NCBI RefSeq assembly: GCF_011305535.1
Contig: NZ_CP049905.1
Span: 3,160,001 to 3,224,000 of the forward strand
From: Diaphorobacter sp. HDW4B
GTDB taxonomy: Bacteria > Pseudomonadota > Gammaproteobacteria > Burkholderiales > Burkholderiaceae_C
Direction: 5' to 3'
DNA: 64,000 nt
How positions within the stretch are numbered: position 1 is the first letter of the stretch; every line of letters begins with the position of its first letter. Positions 20,016 to 31,178 of the stretch are shown piece after piece. Below the pieces are notes generated by a model. The model made no database searches. It had not been told where the DNA came from and worked only from the letters and a program-made list of their open reading frames with translations. Position numbers and translations under genes: made by a program.

Positions 20016-20125
20016 ATTGCAACCATCTCGGCCTGATCATGGCTCCACATTGTCACGCGTCCGGCGTATGCTGTATGGCAAACGACGTGGGCAGGACTTG
20101 CCCATCATGCAGGAGACAAGAGCCA

Positions 20126-21859
<1,734 letters not shown>

Positions 21860-21880
21860 TCCGAAAGAAGAAAAGCACAC

Positions 21881-22858
21881 ATGCACGTCGCCGCCCGCAC
21901 TCGCCATGTTCTGCTGCCGCTGGCGGTTGGCATGCTGTGGTGCGCGCCAAGCTGGGCGAGCATGCAGGAGCGCGTGCTGCAGGTGCCTGTGACGACCACC
22001 AGCCCGCAGGGCAAGCAGGTCAAGGGCCAGATCGCCGTGACGGTGTATTCCGATCCGGCCAATCCCGTGCCTGCGCCGGTGCTGGTGCTGAACCATGGCC
22101 GTTCGCCGCAGGCCGAAGGCCGCAAGGAACTGCACCGTGCGCGCTTTGCCAAGCAGGCGCGTTTCTTCGTGAGCCGTGGATTTCTCGTGGCGGTGCCGAC
22201 GCGTCTGGGCTACGGTCCCACGTTCGAAGATGACGCCGAGGACAGCGGCCCCTGCAAGTCCAAGCGATTCGCGCCCGCGATCAACTCGGCGGCCACGCAG
22301 ATCACCACCGTGCTCGAAGCCGTGCGCCACCTGCGCAGCGACGCATCACCCGATCGCGCGGTGATCGTGGGTCAGTCGTTCGGCGGTGCGGCCTCGGTGG
22401 CTGCGGGTGCGAAGAATCCTGCGGGCGTACAGGCCGTCATCAACTTTGCAGGCGGTGCGGGCGGCAATCCGCGCACGCACACCACCAAGCCTTGCGATCC
22501 CGAGCAGATGGCGCAGGCCTATCGCGATTGGGGCAGCAAGACGCAGTTGCCGATGTTGTGGATCTACGCAAGCAACGACCAGTATTTCGGCGCGGAATGG
22601 CCGGTGAAATGGCATTCTGCGTTCGAGCAGGGCGGCGGTCGCGCGCAGTTCAAGCAGTTTCCCGCGTTCGGCAAGGACGGGCATGAGCTGTTCCGTGCGG
22701 GCACCAAGCAGTGGGAGCCGTTGGTGTCGCAGTTTCTCGATGAAGTGGGCTTTGCTTTGCCGAGCACTACCGGCATCACCAGCGTCACGAGCGCTCCAGT
22801 CGCTCCATCTTCTGCGCCTGCCGCACCCGCAGCGGCGACCGAAGAGGCGGCGCGATGA
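21881..22858 (+). CDS. Secreted alpha/beta hydrolase (dienelactone hydrolase-like)
   Basis: This 325-residue protein has a signal peptide (residues 1 to about 27, ending PSWAS). The hydrolase domain carries the nucleophile elbow GQSFGG with Ser166. An acidic residue in YASNDQYF (about 230-237) and His in GKDGHELF (about 266-273) would complete the triad. LNHGRS at about 70-75 fits the oxyanion-hole strand. Two cysteines (SGPCKS, TKPCDP) could form a disulfide in the periplasm. The C-terminus is a Pro/Ala/Thr-rich tail of about 30 residues. It follows the acyl-CoA ligase by 21 nt and converges with the antiporter gene. Confidence 0.82.
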   Translation: MHVAARTRHVLLPLAVGMLWCAPSWASMQERVLQVPVTTTSPQGKQVKGQIAVTVYSDPANPVPAPVLVLNHGRSPQAEGRKELHRARFAKQARFFVSRGFLVAVPTRLGYGPTFEDDAEDSGPCKSKRFAPAINSAATQITTVLEAVRHLRSDASPDRAVIVGQSFGGAASVAAGAKNPAGVQAVINFAGGAGGNPRTHTTKPCDPEQMAQAYRDWGSKTQLPMLWIYASNDQYFGAEWPVKWHSAFEQGGGRAQFKQFPAFGKDGHELFRAGTKQWEPLVSQFLDEVGFALPSTTGITSVTSAPVAPSSAPAAPAAATEEAAR

Positions 22859-22911
22859 GCATGCCGGCTGCGACCGCGGGTCGCTCTTTCTGCGTGGACT
22901 TCAACGCGGCA

Positions 22912-24636
22912 TCAATGTCCGGCTTTGGGCTTGTCCAGCCCAGCGGCGCGGCGTGCTGCGACGAGCCGCTTGCGCATCGAAACCTCCTGCAGATCGAGCT
23001 CGCTCACCACGGTGCGCAGCGTCTCGTCGTTGATCCGATGCTTGTGCCGTTCGGCGTAGACCGCATCGCGCTCTGCACGAATGCACTTCAGGCGCGTCTC
23101 GACCTCCAGCACGTAGCGGTGCTTGCGCTGGTGCACGATTTCGGGCGCTTCGCGCGAGGTTTCCAGACTGGTTGCCACGCCGCTGCCGTCGTCAAGCAAC
23201 TGGATGCGGTTGCGGTATTCCTGCATCAGGTGGCCCATGACTTCCTGGTGCATTGCCACCCACTCGGGCGAGTGCTTTTCGATGTCCTCGTCGGACAGCG
23301 TGAGTTCGCCCATTGCGGCCATGCAACCCGCCTCGCGCGCCAGACGTTCTTCGCGCACGGTGGGCGGCTCGCCGGTCGGCGGCAGATGCCTGAGGATGAT
23401 GGGCAGGGCCACGCTGCCCAGCACCAGCGTGAACAGAATCGTGCCGGTGGCCAGAAAGATCAGCATGCCGCGCGCGGGGAAGGGCTCGCCGTTGTTCAGC
23501 AAAATGGGCACGGACAGCGCACCGGCGAGCGTCACCGCGCCGCGAATGCCGGCGAAGGTGGTGGCCAGATTCAGCAATGCCGATGGGCGCTCGGCCATCT
23601 TGCCGGAATGGTGGGCGCGGCGCAGCGCACCATGCACGCCCAGCGTGATCCAGATCCAGCGCAGCAGCAGCAACGCACTCGAAATGGCGGCGACGTAGCC
23701 CACCAGAATCCACCATTCGTGACCAGCTTCATGCAGCGGCACGCCGATGATGGAGGGCAGTTGCAGGCCCAGCAGCAAAAAGATGGCACCGTTGAACGCG
23801 GCTTCGACCAGGCTCCAGGTGCCTTCGGTCTGCAGACGCTCGCTCACGTAGCTGCTGCGGTCGAGATCGCCGAAGTTGGTCGCGATGCCCGCAGCCACAG
23901 CGGCCAGAATGCCGGAGACGCCGATCTTTTCGCCCACGATGTAGGCGGCAAAGGGCAGCAGCACCAGCAGCAGCACCATCTGCGTGGCGGCCACATCGCC
24001 CAGACGGCGGGTGATGGAGCTGCGCGCGTAGCTGAATCCCCAGCCGAGCAGCGCGCCCACCGCCAGACCGCCAGCGGCCATCCAGATGAAGTCCTTGGCG
24101 ACCGCGCCCCACGAGAGTGTGCCGGTCAGCGTCGCGGCAATCGCGAATTTCAGCGCCACCAGGCCGGACGCGTCATTGAGCAGCGACTCGCCTTCGAGGA
24201 TGTGCATGGTCTTGTCGGGCATGCCCAGATTGCGCGTGATGGCGGAGACGGCGACCGCATCGGTGGGCGAGACCACGGCGGCCAGCGCGAAGGCGACGGG
24301 CAGCGGAATCTCGGGAATCATCCAGTTGATGAGATAGCCCAGACCGAATACCGTGAACACCACCAGACCGAAGGCCAGCAGCAGGATGGGGCGGGCCAGA
24401 GAAAAGAACTCGCGCTTGGGAATGCGCCAGCCGTCGGCAAACAGCAGCGGCGGAATGAACAGCAGCATGAACAGTTCGGGGTCGAAGGCGATGTGCAGTC
24501 CGGCTTGTGGCCAGGCGATGGCTGCGCCGAGCGCAATTTGAATCAGTGGAAGCGGAATGGCGCGGATGTAGCGGGCAACAATGCCCGTCAGCGCGCCAAG
24601 CATCAGGACAAGCAGGACGGTTTCGACGGTGTGCAT
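22912..24636 (-). CDS. CPA1-family Na+/H+ antiporter
   Basis: This protein of about 574 residues belongs to the bacterial CPA1 (NhaP/TIGR00831) antiporters. It has about 12 membrane segments over residues 1-395, with FIPPLLFADGWRI, the ion-site SPTDAVAVSAI and GESLLNDASGLVALKFA, then FAGIRGAVTLAGALSVP. A cytosolic C-terminal domain of about 175 residues is rich in charged helices. The frame allows a Met six codons earlier (24654); neither start has a strong ribosome-binding site. It would exchange Na+ or K+ for protons at the inner membrane. It is divergent from mccB. Confidence 0.92.
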   Translation of the reverse strand: MHTVETVLLVLMLGALTGIVARYIRAIPLPLIQIALGAAIAWPQAGLHIAFDPELFMLLFIPPLLFADGWRIPKREFFSLARPILLLAFGLVVFTVFGLGYLINWMIPEIPLPVAFALAAVVSPTDAVAVSAITRNLGMPDKTMHILEGESLLNDASGLVALKFAIAATLTGTLSWGAVAKDFIWMAAGGLAVGALLGWGFSYARSSITRRLGDVAATQMVLLLVLLPFAAYIVGEKIGVSGILAAVAAGIATNFGDLDRSSYVSERLQTEGTWSLVEAAFNGAIFLLLGLQLPSIIGVPLHEAGHEWWILVGYVAAISSALLLLRWIWITLGVHGALRRAHHSGKMAERPSALLNLATTFAGIRGAVTLAGALSVPILLNNGEPFPARGMLIFLATGTILFTLVLGSVALPIILRHLPPTGEPPTVREERLAREAGCMAAMGELTLSDEDIEKHSPEWVAMHQEVMGHLMQEYRNRIQLLDDGSGVATSLETSREAPEIVHQRKHRYVLEVETRLKCIRAERDAVYAERHKHRINDETLRTVVSELDLQEVSMRKRLVAARRAAGLDKPKAGH

Positions 24637-24725
24637 ATGGCATTTTCGATCCATATGGGCCCGGACTTCTGTCAGATATTGAAATAAACCAAGCGCCCGA
24701 ATAGGGATAAGTGGAGAACTGAACG

Positions 24726-26333
24726 ATGAGCATTCTTGGAACGCAACTCAATGCGCGGTCGGCTGACTTTCAGGCCAACGCGCAAGCCATGCAGGCCGTG
24801 GTCGATGATCTGCGCGCACAGACCGAGCGCGTGGCGCAGGGCGGCGGCGAGGCAGCGCGTGCCAAGCACGTCGCTCGCGGCAAGCTGCTGCCGCGCGAGC
24901 GCGTGCAGCGTCTGCTCGATCCGGGCACGCCGTTTCTGGAGCTCTCGCCGTTGGCTGCGCTCAACATGTACAACAACGACGCGCCCGGCGCGGGCGTGAT
25001 CACCGGCATTGGCCGCGTCAACGGCGTGGACTGCATGGTCGTCTGCAACGACGCCACGGTGAAGGGCGGCACCTACTACCCGATGACGGTGAAGAAGCAC
25101 CTGCGCGCGCAGGAAGTGGCGCAGCAGAACCGCCTGCCCTGCATCTATCTGGTGGACTCGGGCGGCGCGAACCTGCCCAACCAGGACGACGTGTTCCCCG
25201 ACCGCGAACACTTCGGTCGCATCTTCTTCAACCAGGCCAACATGAGTGCACAAGGCATCTCGCAGGTGGCCGTGGTGATGGGTTCGTGCACGGCCGGTGG
25301 CGCGTATGTTCCGGCGATGAGCGATGAGTCCATTATCGTGAAGAATCAGGGCACGATTTTCCTTGGCGGCCCTCCGCTCGTGAAGGCGGCGACCGGCGAA
25401 GTGGTGAGCGCCGAAGATCTGGGCGGTGGTGACGTGCACACGCGTCTTTCGGGCGTGTCCGACTACCTGGCCGAGAACGACCTGCACGCGCTGGCGCTGG
25501 CCCGCCAGATCGCAGGCAATCTGAACCACGGCAAGGAAACCAACGCCAACGACCACGCACCGCGCGCGCCGCTGTACGAAGCGAAAGAGCTGTATGGCGT
25601 GATTCCCACCGACACGCGCAAGCCCTTCGACGTGCGCGAGATCATCGCCCGCGTGGTCGATGGCAGCGAGTTCGACGAGTTCAAGGCGCGCTTCGGCAGC
25701 ACGTTGGTCTGCGGCTTTGCGCGCATCGAAGGCATGCAGGTCGGCATCATCGCCAACAACGGCATTCTGTTCAGCGAGTCGGCAGTGAAGGGCGCACACT
25801 TCATCGAGCTGTGCTGCCAGCGCAAGATTCCACTGGTGTTCCTGCAGAACATCACCGGCTTCATGGTCGGCCGCAAGTACGAGAACGAAGGCATTGCACG
25901 CCACGGCGCCAAGCTGGTGACGGCGGTGGCGACGGCCAGCGTGCCGAAGTTCACCATCATCATCGGCGGCAGCTTCGGCGCGGGCAACTACGGCATGTGC
26001 GGCCGTGCGTACTCGCCGCGCTTCCTGTGGATGTGGCCGAACGCGCGCATCAGCGTGATGGGCGGCGAGCAGGCAGCGAGCGTGCTGGCGACCGTCAAGC
26101 GCGACGGCATCGAGTCCAAGGGCGGCGCATGGAGCGCAGACGAGGAAGAAGCCTTCAAGGCACCGATCCGCAAGCAATACGAAGAGCAGGGCCACCCGTA
26201 CTACGCATCGGCGCGCCTGTGGGACGACGGCATCATCGATCCCGCCGACACCCGCCGCATGCTGGCGCTGGGCCTGTCCGCGACGCGCAATGCGCCGATC
26301 GAGGACACCCAATTCGGCGTGTTCCGCATGTGA
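24726..26333 (+). CDS. mccB: Methylcrotonyl-CoA carboxylase beta (carboxyltransferase) subunit
   Basis: This 535-residue subunit transfers the carboxyl group from biotin to 3-methylcrotonyl-CoA to give 3-methylglutaconyl-CoA. It has two crotonase-like carboxyltransferase domains: [17 protein letters not shown] with [13 protein letters not shown] and [13 protein letters not shown] in the N half, and [31 protein letters not shown] and [19 protein letters not shown] in the C half. These stretches, especially DSGGANLP and [11 protein letters not shown], are typical of methylcrotonyl- rather than propionyl-CoA carboxylase. It starts a block with liuC, a DUF4126 gene and mccA. No LiuR-like box was seen in front of it. 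Confidence 0.95.
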   Translation: MSILGTQLNARSADFQANAQAMQAVVDDLRAQTERVAQGGGEAARAKHVARGKLLPRERVQRLLDPGTPFLELSPLAALNMYNNDAPGAGVITGIGRVNGVDCMVVCNDATVKGGTYYPMTVKKHLRAQEVAQQNRLPCIYLVDSGGANLPNQDDVFPDREHFGRIFFNQANMSAQGISQVAVVMGSCTAGGAYVPAMSDESIIVKNQGTIFLGGPPLVKAATGEVVSAEDLGGGDVHTRLSGVSDYLAENDLHALALARQIAGNLNHGKETNANDHAPRAPLYEAKELYGVIPTDTRKPFDVREIIARVVDGSEFDEFKARFGSTLVCGFARIEGMQVGIIANNGILFSESAVKGAHFIELCCQRKIPLVFLQNITGFMVGRKYENEGIARHGAKLVTAVATASVPKFTIIIGGSFGAGNYGMCGRAYSPRFLWMWPNARISVMGGEQAASVLATVKRDGIESKGGAWSADEEEAFKAPIRKQYEEQGHPYYASARLWDDGIIDPADTRRMLALGLSATRNAPIEDTQFGVFRM

Positions 26334-26358
26334 TCTACACCAAACGGAGACAACCAAG

Positions 26359-27144
26359 ATGAGCCAAGCATTGACTCTGATTGTGGAAGGCGCGGTCGCG
26401 ACGATCACGCTCACGCAGCCTGAAATCCGCAACGCGTTCAGCGACGAAGTGATCGCCGAGATCACGCAGGCCTTCCGCACCGCAGGCGAGCGCCCCGACG
26501 TGCGCGCCATCGTGCTCGCTGCCGAAGGCCCGGCCTTCTGCGCGGGTGCGAACCTCAACTGGATGCGCCGCATGGCGGACTACACGCGCGAGGAAAACGT
26601 GCAGGACGCGGGCATGCTCGCCGAGATGCTGCGCGTGATCTACGAATGCCCCAAGCCCACCATCGCGCGCGTGCAGGGCGATGTGTATGCGGGCGGCGTG
26701 GGGCTGGTGGCGTGCTGCGACATCGCGGTGTCCGCCGACCATGTGAACTACTGCCTGAGCGAGACCAAGATCGGCCTGATCCCGGCGACCATCAGCCCGT
26801 ACGTGATCCGCGCGATGGGTGCGCGTGCGGCGCATCGCTACTTCCTCACGGCCGAGCGTTTCAACGCCGCAGAGGCGCTGCGCATCGGTTTCGTGCACGA
26901 GGTGGTGCATGCCGACGAACTGGACGCCAAGGTCGACACCATCCTGAAAAACCTGCTGTCTGCAAGCCCGAACGCGGTGCGCGCGGCCAAGAAGCTGGTG
27001 CAGGACGTGGCCGAGCGTGAGATCAACGCGCAGCTCATAGCGCAGACGGTGGAAGGCATTGCCGACATCCGCGCGAGCGAAGAGGGCCGCGAAGGTGTGC
27101 AGGCGTTCCTTGCCAAGCGCAAGCCTTCGTGGTTGCCGGGCTGA
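26359..27144 (+). CDS. liuC: 3-methylglutaconyl-CoA hydratase
   Basis: This 261-residue crotonase-fold enzyme hydrates 3-methylglutaconyl-CoA to HMG-CoA. The oxyanion-hole segments are FCAGANLNWM (about 60-69) and GDVYAGGVGLVACCD (about 108-122). KIGLIPATISPYV at about 138-150 carries the active-site region in the form found in LiuC proteins. AACGGAGA lies 12 nt before the ATG at 26359, which is 25 nt after mccB; the in-frame extension upstream overlaps mccB and is not used. Specificity rests mainly on its place between the two carboxylase subunit genes. Confidence 0.92.
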   Translation: MSQALTLIVEGAVATITLTQPEIRNAFSDEVIAEITQAFRTAGERPDVRAIVLAAEGPAFCAGANLNWMRRMADYTREENVQDAGMLAEMLRVIYECPKPTIARVQGDVYAGGVGLVACCDIAVSADHVNYCLSETKIGLIPATISPYVIRAMGARAAHRYFLTAERFNAAEALRIGFVHEVVHADELDAKVDTILKNLLSASPNAVRAAKKLVQDVAEREINAQLIAQTVEGIADIRASEEGREGVQAFLAKRKPSWLPG

Positions 27145-27173
27145 TCTGACACTGCCAAAAAGAAGACCCGCAT

Positions 27174-27896
27174 ATGGACGCAATCTGGCTGCAAATCGTG
27201 CAATGGCTGCATTCGGTCGGCATGCACGTGGACGCCAACACGGTGCGTGACGTGACCGAAGGGGCCAAGCATGTGACCGAAAAGCTCGACATGCCCAGCA
27301 TGATCGCGCTGGCGGCGGCGCTTGGTTGGGCGAGCGGGTTCCGTCTTTATGCGGTCGTGTTTCTGGTGGGCGCGATCGGCGCTGCGGGCTGGTTTCCGCT
27401 GCCTTCGGGGCTGTCTGTTCTGCAGAACCCCGTGGTGCTGGCGGTGAGCGGTTTCATGCTGCTGGTGGAGTTCTTCGCCGACAAGATTCCGTGGTTCGAC
27501 AGCCTGTGGGATTCGATCAACGCCTTCATCCGCGTGCCTGCGGGCGCGGCGTTGGCGGCGGGCGTCTTCGGTGCCGACAACGCATCGATGGCCGTCGCGG
27601 CGGGGCTGCTTGGCGGCACGCTGTCGGCGACTTCGCTGGCCACCAAAATGACCACGCGCGCCGCCGCCAACACATCGCCCGAGCCGTTCTCCAACTGGGG
27701 GCTGTCGTTTCTCGAAGATGGTCTGGTCGTGGGCACCGTGTGGCTTGCGACCCAGCATCCGATCGCGTTTGGTTTTGCACTGGTGTTCGCGCTCATCCTG
27801 TCGGTGATCGTGCTCATCGTGCTGTTCAAGTTTCTGCGCGCCGTCTGGCGTCGCATCTCTGGTTTGTTTTCCGATTCCGAGAGGAAGGTGGTTTGA
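27174..27896 (+). CDS. DUF4126 integral membrane protein
   Basis: This 240-residue protein has about four membrane segments (about 42-75, 85-102, 128-155 and 198-220). The conserved SGFRLYAVVFLVGAIG and DKIPWFDSLWDSINAFIRVPAGAAL place it in DUF4126, a family of unknown function. It is inserted between liuC and mccA. Its stop is two bases before the mccA start and its end carries the mccA ribosome-binding site, so the two are translationally coupled. A link to uptake or stress during leucine use is possible, but nothing in the sequence shows it. Confidence 0.85.
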   Translation: MDAIWLQIVQWLHSVGMHVDANTVRDVTEGAKHVTEKLDMPSMIALAAALGWASGFRLYAVVFLVGAIGAAGWFPLPSGLSVLQNPVVLAVSGFMLLVEFFADKIPWFDSLWDSINAFIRVPAGAALAAGVFGADNASMAVAAGLLGGTLSATSLATKMTTRAAANTSPEPFSNWGLSFLEDGLVVGTVWLATQHPIAFGFALVFALILSVIVLIVLFKFLRAVWRRISGLFSDSERKVV

Positions 27897-27898
27897 GT

Positions 27899-29911
27899 AT
27901 GTTCAACAAGATCCTGATTGCCAATCGTGGTGAGATCGCTTGCCGTGTCGCAGCTACTGCTCGCCGCATGGGTGTGAAGACCGTGGCCGTGTATTCCGAT
28001 GCGGATGCCAACGCCAAGCATGTGGCGTCGTGCGACGAGTCCGTGCACATCGGCGGCAGCGCGCCCAAGGACAGCTATCTGCGCTGGGAGCGCATCATCG
28101 AAGCGGCCAAGGCCACGGGTGCGCAGGCCGTGCATCCGGGCTACGGCTTTCTGTCGGAAAACGAAGAGTTCGCCCAGGCCTGCGCCAACGCCGGTCTGGT
28201 CTTCATCGGCCCGCCACCTTCCGCGATTCAGGCCATGGGCCTGAAGGCCGAATCCAAGCAACTCATGGAAAAGGCCGGCGTGCCGCTGGTGCCCGGATAC
28301 CACGGTGCCGATCAGGACCCCGCACTGCTGCAGCGCGAAGTGGACCGCATCGGCTATCCCGTGCTCATCAAGGCCAGCGCGGGCGGCGGTGGCAAGGGCA
28401 TGCGCGCGGTCGATTCCGCTGCCGGTTTTGCCGACGCACTCGCATCGTGCAAGCGCGAAGCCATCAACAGCTTTGGCGATGACGCGGTGCTGATCGAGAA
28501 GTATGTGCAGCGTCCGCGTCACATCGAAATCCAGGTGTTCGGCGACACGCACGGCAACTATGTCTACCTGTTCGAGCGCGACTGCTCGGTGCAGCGTCGC
28601 CACCAGAAGGTGCTGGAAGAAGCGCCTGCACCCGGCATGACGGAAGCCATGCGAAAGCAGATGGGCGATGCCGCCGTGGCCGCAGCGCGCGCCGTGAACT
28701 ACGTGGGCGCGGGCACGGTGGAATTCATCGTCGAGCAGCGCGAAGGCGGCGAAATGAACTTCTTCTTCATGGAGATGAACACCCGTCTGCAGGTCGAGCA
28801 TCCGGTCACCGAAGCCATCACCGGCGAAGACCTGGTGGAGTGGCAACTGCGCGTGGCCAGCGGCGAAAAGCTGCCCAAGCAGCAGAGCGAACTCAAGATC
28901 ATCGGCCACGCCATCGAAGCGCGCATCTGCGCCGAGAATCCGGACAACAACTTCCTGCCCGCGACCGGCTCGCTCAACGTCTACCGCAAGCCGCCCTGCG
29001 TGAGCTTCGAGCGCGGCGATGTGCGCATCGACGATGGCGTGCGCGAAGGCGATGCGATCAGCCCGTTCTACGACTCGATGATCGCCAAGCTCATCGTGCA
29101 CGGCGACAACCGAGAGCAAGCCCTTGCGCGCCTCGACGCCGCACTCGCGCAAACGCACATCGTGGGCCTGAATACCAACGTGCAGTTCCTGCGTCTGGTC
29201 GCTCGCAGCAATTCGTTTGCCAACGCCAACCTCGACACCGCACTCATCCCGCGCGAAGAGGCCGTGCTGTTCAAACAGGAAACCGTGGGCATTCCGCTGG
29301 CCGTGGCCGCCGTGGTGTCCAACGTGCTGCTGAACGAAACCGACGCACAAACCGCCGACCCCTTCAGCCACCGCGACGGCTGGCGTTCGCTCGGCGTGCT
29401 GCAGCGTCCCTTCGACTTCGACTATGCGGGCCGCCCGGTCACCGCATCGCTGTCGTATCTGGCAGCAGGTCAGTACGTGCTGAACGTGCAGGACGGCGAC
29501 CAGCAACTCGCCACCGCCCCGCTGCGCTTCGAGCGCCGCGCCGACGGCGTGCTGAACCTCCAACTCGGCGAAAAGCGTGCCCGCTCGCGGGTCTACATGC
29601 AGGGCGACACAGCCCACGTGTTCACGCCAGCAGGGGCGACCCGCATCGACGTGGTCGACCCACTTGCACACGCAGGCGACGCCCACACCGAAGGCGGTCG
29701 CCTCACAGCGCCGATGCCCGGCAAGGTCGTCTCGTTCGCAGTGAAGGCCGGGGACAAGGTCAGCAAGGGCCAGGCCCTCGCCGTGATGGAAGCGATGAAG
29801 ATGGAACACACCATCGCCGCCCCGGCTGATGGCGTGGTGGCAGAGCTGCTCTACACCCCAGGCGACCAGGTCACCGAAGGCGCAGAACTCCTCAAGCTCA
29901 CAGCAGCCTAA
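27899..29911 (+). CDS. mccA: Methylcrotonyl-CoA carboxylase alpha subunit (biotin carboxylase + biotin carrier)
   Basis: This 670-residue subunit carboxylates its own biotin with ATP and bicarbonate. The N-terminal biotin carboxylase has FNKILIANRGEIACR, HPGYGFLSEN, the ATP-grasp glycine loop KASAGGGGKGMR (about 159-170) and FFMEMNTRLQVEHPVTE. A linking BT-type region follows. The C-terminal carrier domain has the biotinyl Lys634 in VMEAMKMEHT. AGGAAGG inside the end of the DUF4126 gene serves as ribosome-binding site. The frame is open far upstream, but only this start gives the family N-terminus. It works with mccB, four positions earlier in the pathway block. Confidence 0.96.
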   Translation: MFNKILIANRGEIACRVAATARRMGVKTVAVYSDADANAKHVASCDESVHIGGSAPKDSYLRWERIIEAAKATGAQAVHPGYGFLSENEEFAQACANAGLVFIGPPPSAIQAMGLKAESKQLMEKAGVPLVPGYHGADQDPALLQREVDRIGYPVLIKASAGGGGKGMRAVDSAAGFADALASCKREAINSFGDDAVLIEKYVQRPRHIEIQVFGDTHGNYVYLFERDCSVQRRHQKVLEEAPAPGMTEAMRKQMGDAAVAAARAVNYVGAGTVEFIVEQREGGEMNFFFMEMNTRLQVEHPVTEAITGEDLVEWQLRVASGEKLPKQQSELKIIGHAIEARICAENPDNNFLPATGSLNVYRKPPCVSFERGDVRIDDGVREGDAISPFYDSMIAKLIVHGDNREQALARLDAALAQTHIVGLNTNVQFLRLVARSNSFANANLDTALIPREEAVLFKQETVGIPLAVAAVVSNVLLNETDAQTADPFSHRDGWRSLGVLQRPFDFDYAGRPVTASLSYLAAGQYVLNVQDGDQQLATAPLRFERRADGVLNLQLGEKRARSRVYMQGDTAHVFTPAGATRIDVVDPLAHAGDAHTEGGRLTAPMPGKVVSFAVKAGDKVSKGQALAVMEAMKMEHTIAAPADGVVAELLYTPGDQVTEGAELLKLTAA

Positions 29912-29922
29912 GCAGGCAAAAA

Positions 29923-29950
29923 GGGAATCTCGCGAAATCGCGAGATTCCC
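29923..29950 (+). terminator. Strong hairpin after mccA
   Basis: GGGAATCTCGCG (29923-29934) and CGCGAGATTCCC (29939-29950) form a perfect 12-bp stem with an AAAT loop, 11 nt after the mccA stop. There is no T-run on the plus strand. It may stabilise the mRNA 3' end or be part of the adjacent repeat rather than a classic terminator. Confidence 0.6.
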
Positions 29951-29979
29951 AGCACGAGCGCAGCAAAGTGCCGTAAGCA

Positions 29980-30125
29980 CCTCTTTCAAACTGACTTCCG
30001 GCGGTTGTCCGAGCGGAGCGCGAAGCGCGCAGCGAGTTCTGCCGGCGGTATTTGAAAGCGCTTTTTGGTGACTTTTTGGCGCAAGCAAAAAGTTACTGCC
30101 CCGCCGGGGGCAGTCCCGGCCTCCC
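29980..30125. repeat. Complex palindromic intergenic element (REP-like)
   Basis: The stretch between mccA and the dehydrogenase gene holds nested inverted repeats. CTTTCAAA (about 29982) and TTTGAAAG (about 30051) flank a G+C-rich core with GCGCGAAGCGCGC. After it come ACTTTTTG/CAAAAAGT around GCGCAAG, then GCCCCGCCGGGGGC. Pieces of this kind recur between genes in many Comamonadaceae genomes as I remember them, so this is probably one copy of a dispersed element. No second copy is in this window. Confidence 0.5.
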
Positions 30126-30183
30126 CCTTAAACCAATAAGCAGAAGAAAAAACGACCATCCAAAACCAGTTACCCTCGAAGCC

Positions 30184-31113
30184 ATGAGGATCACGTTCCA
30201 CTTCAAGAATTCCCCCACAGACCTGTGGCTCAAAGACCTGCGCGCAGCCCTGCCCGAAGCGGACATAAGCGAGTGGCACCCCGGCGCAGAACAGGCAGAC
30301 TACGCCATCGTCTGGCAACCCCCCCAGCAACTTCTGGATGAGCAGGGTGCACAACTCAAAGCCATCTTCAACCTCGGCGCAGGCGTGGACGCACTGCTCA
30401 AACTGCAGTGGCCCAATCACCTGCCACTGGTCCGCATAGACGACGGCGGCATGGCAGTGCAAATGGCCGAATACGTAAGCCACGCCCTGATCCGCCATTT
30501 CCGCGAACTCGATGTCTACGAATCACAGCAGCGCGTAGCAGGCGAGTGGAAGCCGCACCGCACCAAGCTGCGCAGCGATTTCCCCGTAGGCGTGATGGGC
30601 CTTGGCGTGCTTGGCGAACGCGTGGCGCGCACGGTCGCGCAGTTTGATTTTCCGGTCAACGGCTGGAGCCGTTCGCCCAAGCAGATCGACGGCGTGCAGT
30701 GCTTTCACGGCGAAGCTCAGGGCTTCAAAAACTTTCTCGCCGCCACGCGCGTGCTGGTCAACCTGCTGCCGCTCACGCCCGATACCGCCAACATCATCAA
30801 CAGCGAAACGCTGTCGCAACTGCAGCCGGGTGCCTATGTGATCAACGTGGCGCGCGGCGCGCATCTGGTCGAAGAAGACCTGCTCGCACAGATAGCACGC
30901 GGCCATGTGGCGGGTGCGACGCTCGACGTGTTCCGCACCGAGCCGCTGCCGCCCGAGCACGCTTTCTGGAAACATCCGAAAATCACCATCACACCGCATT
31001 CTTCCGCCAACACCATGCGCGAGGAAAGCGTCGCGCAGATCGCGCGCAAGCTCATGGCGTTCGACCAGGGTGAAAAAGTCGCGGGGCTGGTCGACATGTC
31101 GCGCGGCTACTGA
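30184..31113 (+). CDS. D-2-hydroxyacid dehydrogenase, glyoxylate/hydroxypyruvate reductase A-like
   Basis: This 309-residue NAD(P)H-dependent enzyme probably reduces glyoxylate or hydroxypyruvate. The Rossmann loop VMGLGVLGERVA is at about 138-149. The catalytic residues are Arg in NVARGAHLVEED, Glu in FRTEPLPPEH and His in TPHSSANT. The short length and the missing N-terminal extension fit the GhrA subgroup. It lies between mccA and HMG-CoA lyase but is not a known leucine-pathway step. The repeat element in front of it separates it from the mcc block. Confidence 0.88.
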   Translation: MRITFHFKNSPTDLWLKDLRAALPEADISEWHPGAEQADYAIVWQPPQQLLDEQGAQLKAIFNLGAGVDALLKLQWPNHLPLVRIDDGGMAVQMAEYVSHALIRHFRELDVYESQQRVAGEWKPHRTKLRSDFPVGVMGLGVLGERVARTVAQFDFPVNGWSRSPKQIDGVQCFHGEAQGFKNFLAATRVLVNLLPLTPDTANIINSETLSQLQPGAYVINVARGAHLVEEDLLAQIARGHVAGATLDVFRTEPLPPEHAFWKHPKITITPHSSANTMREESVAQIARKLMAFDQGEKVAGLVDMSRGY

Positions 31114-31178
31114 GCAAACCAGCCCAAAAGCAAACAATCAAGCAAACGACGAAACGAACGTACGAAGGAACACACATC

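Noticed and set aside
27347-30088. 913-codon minus-strand frame opposite mccA
   Set aside because: Shadow of the biotin carboxylase frame, with His/Val-rich low-information sequence.
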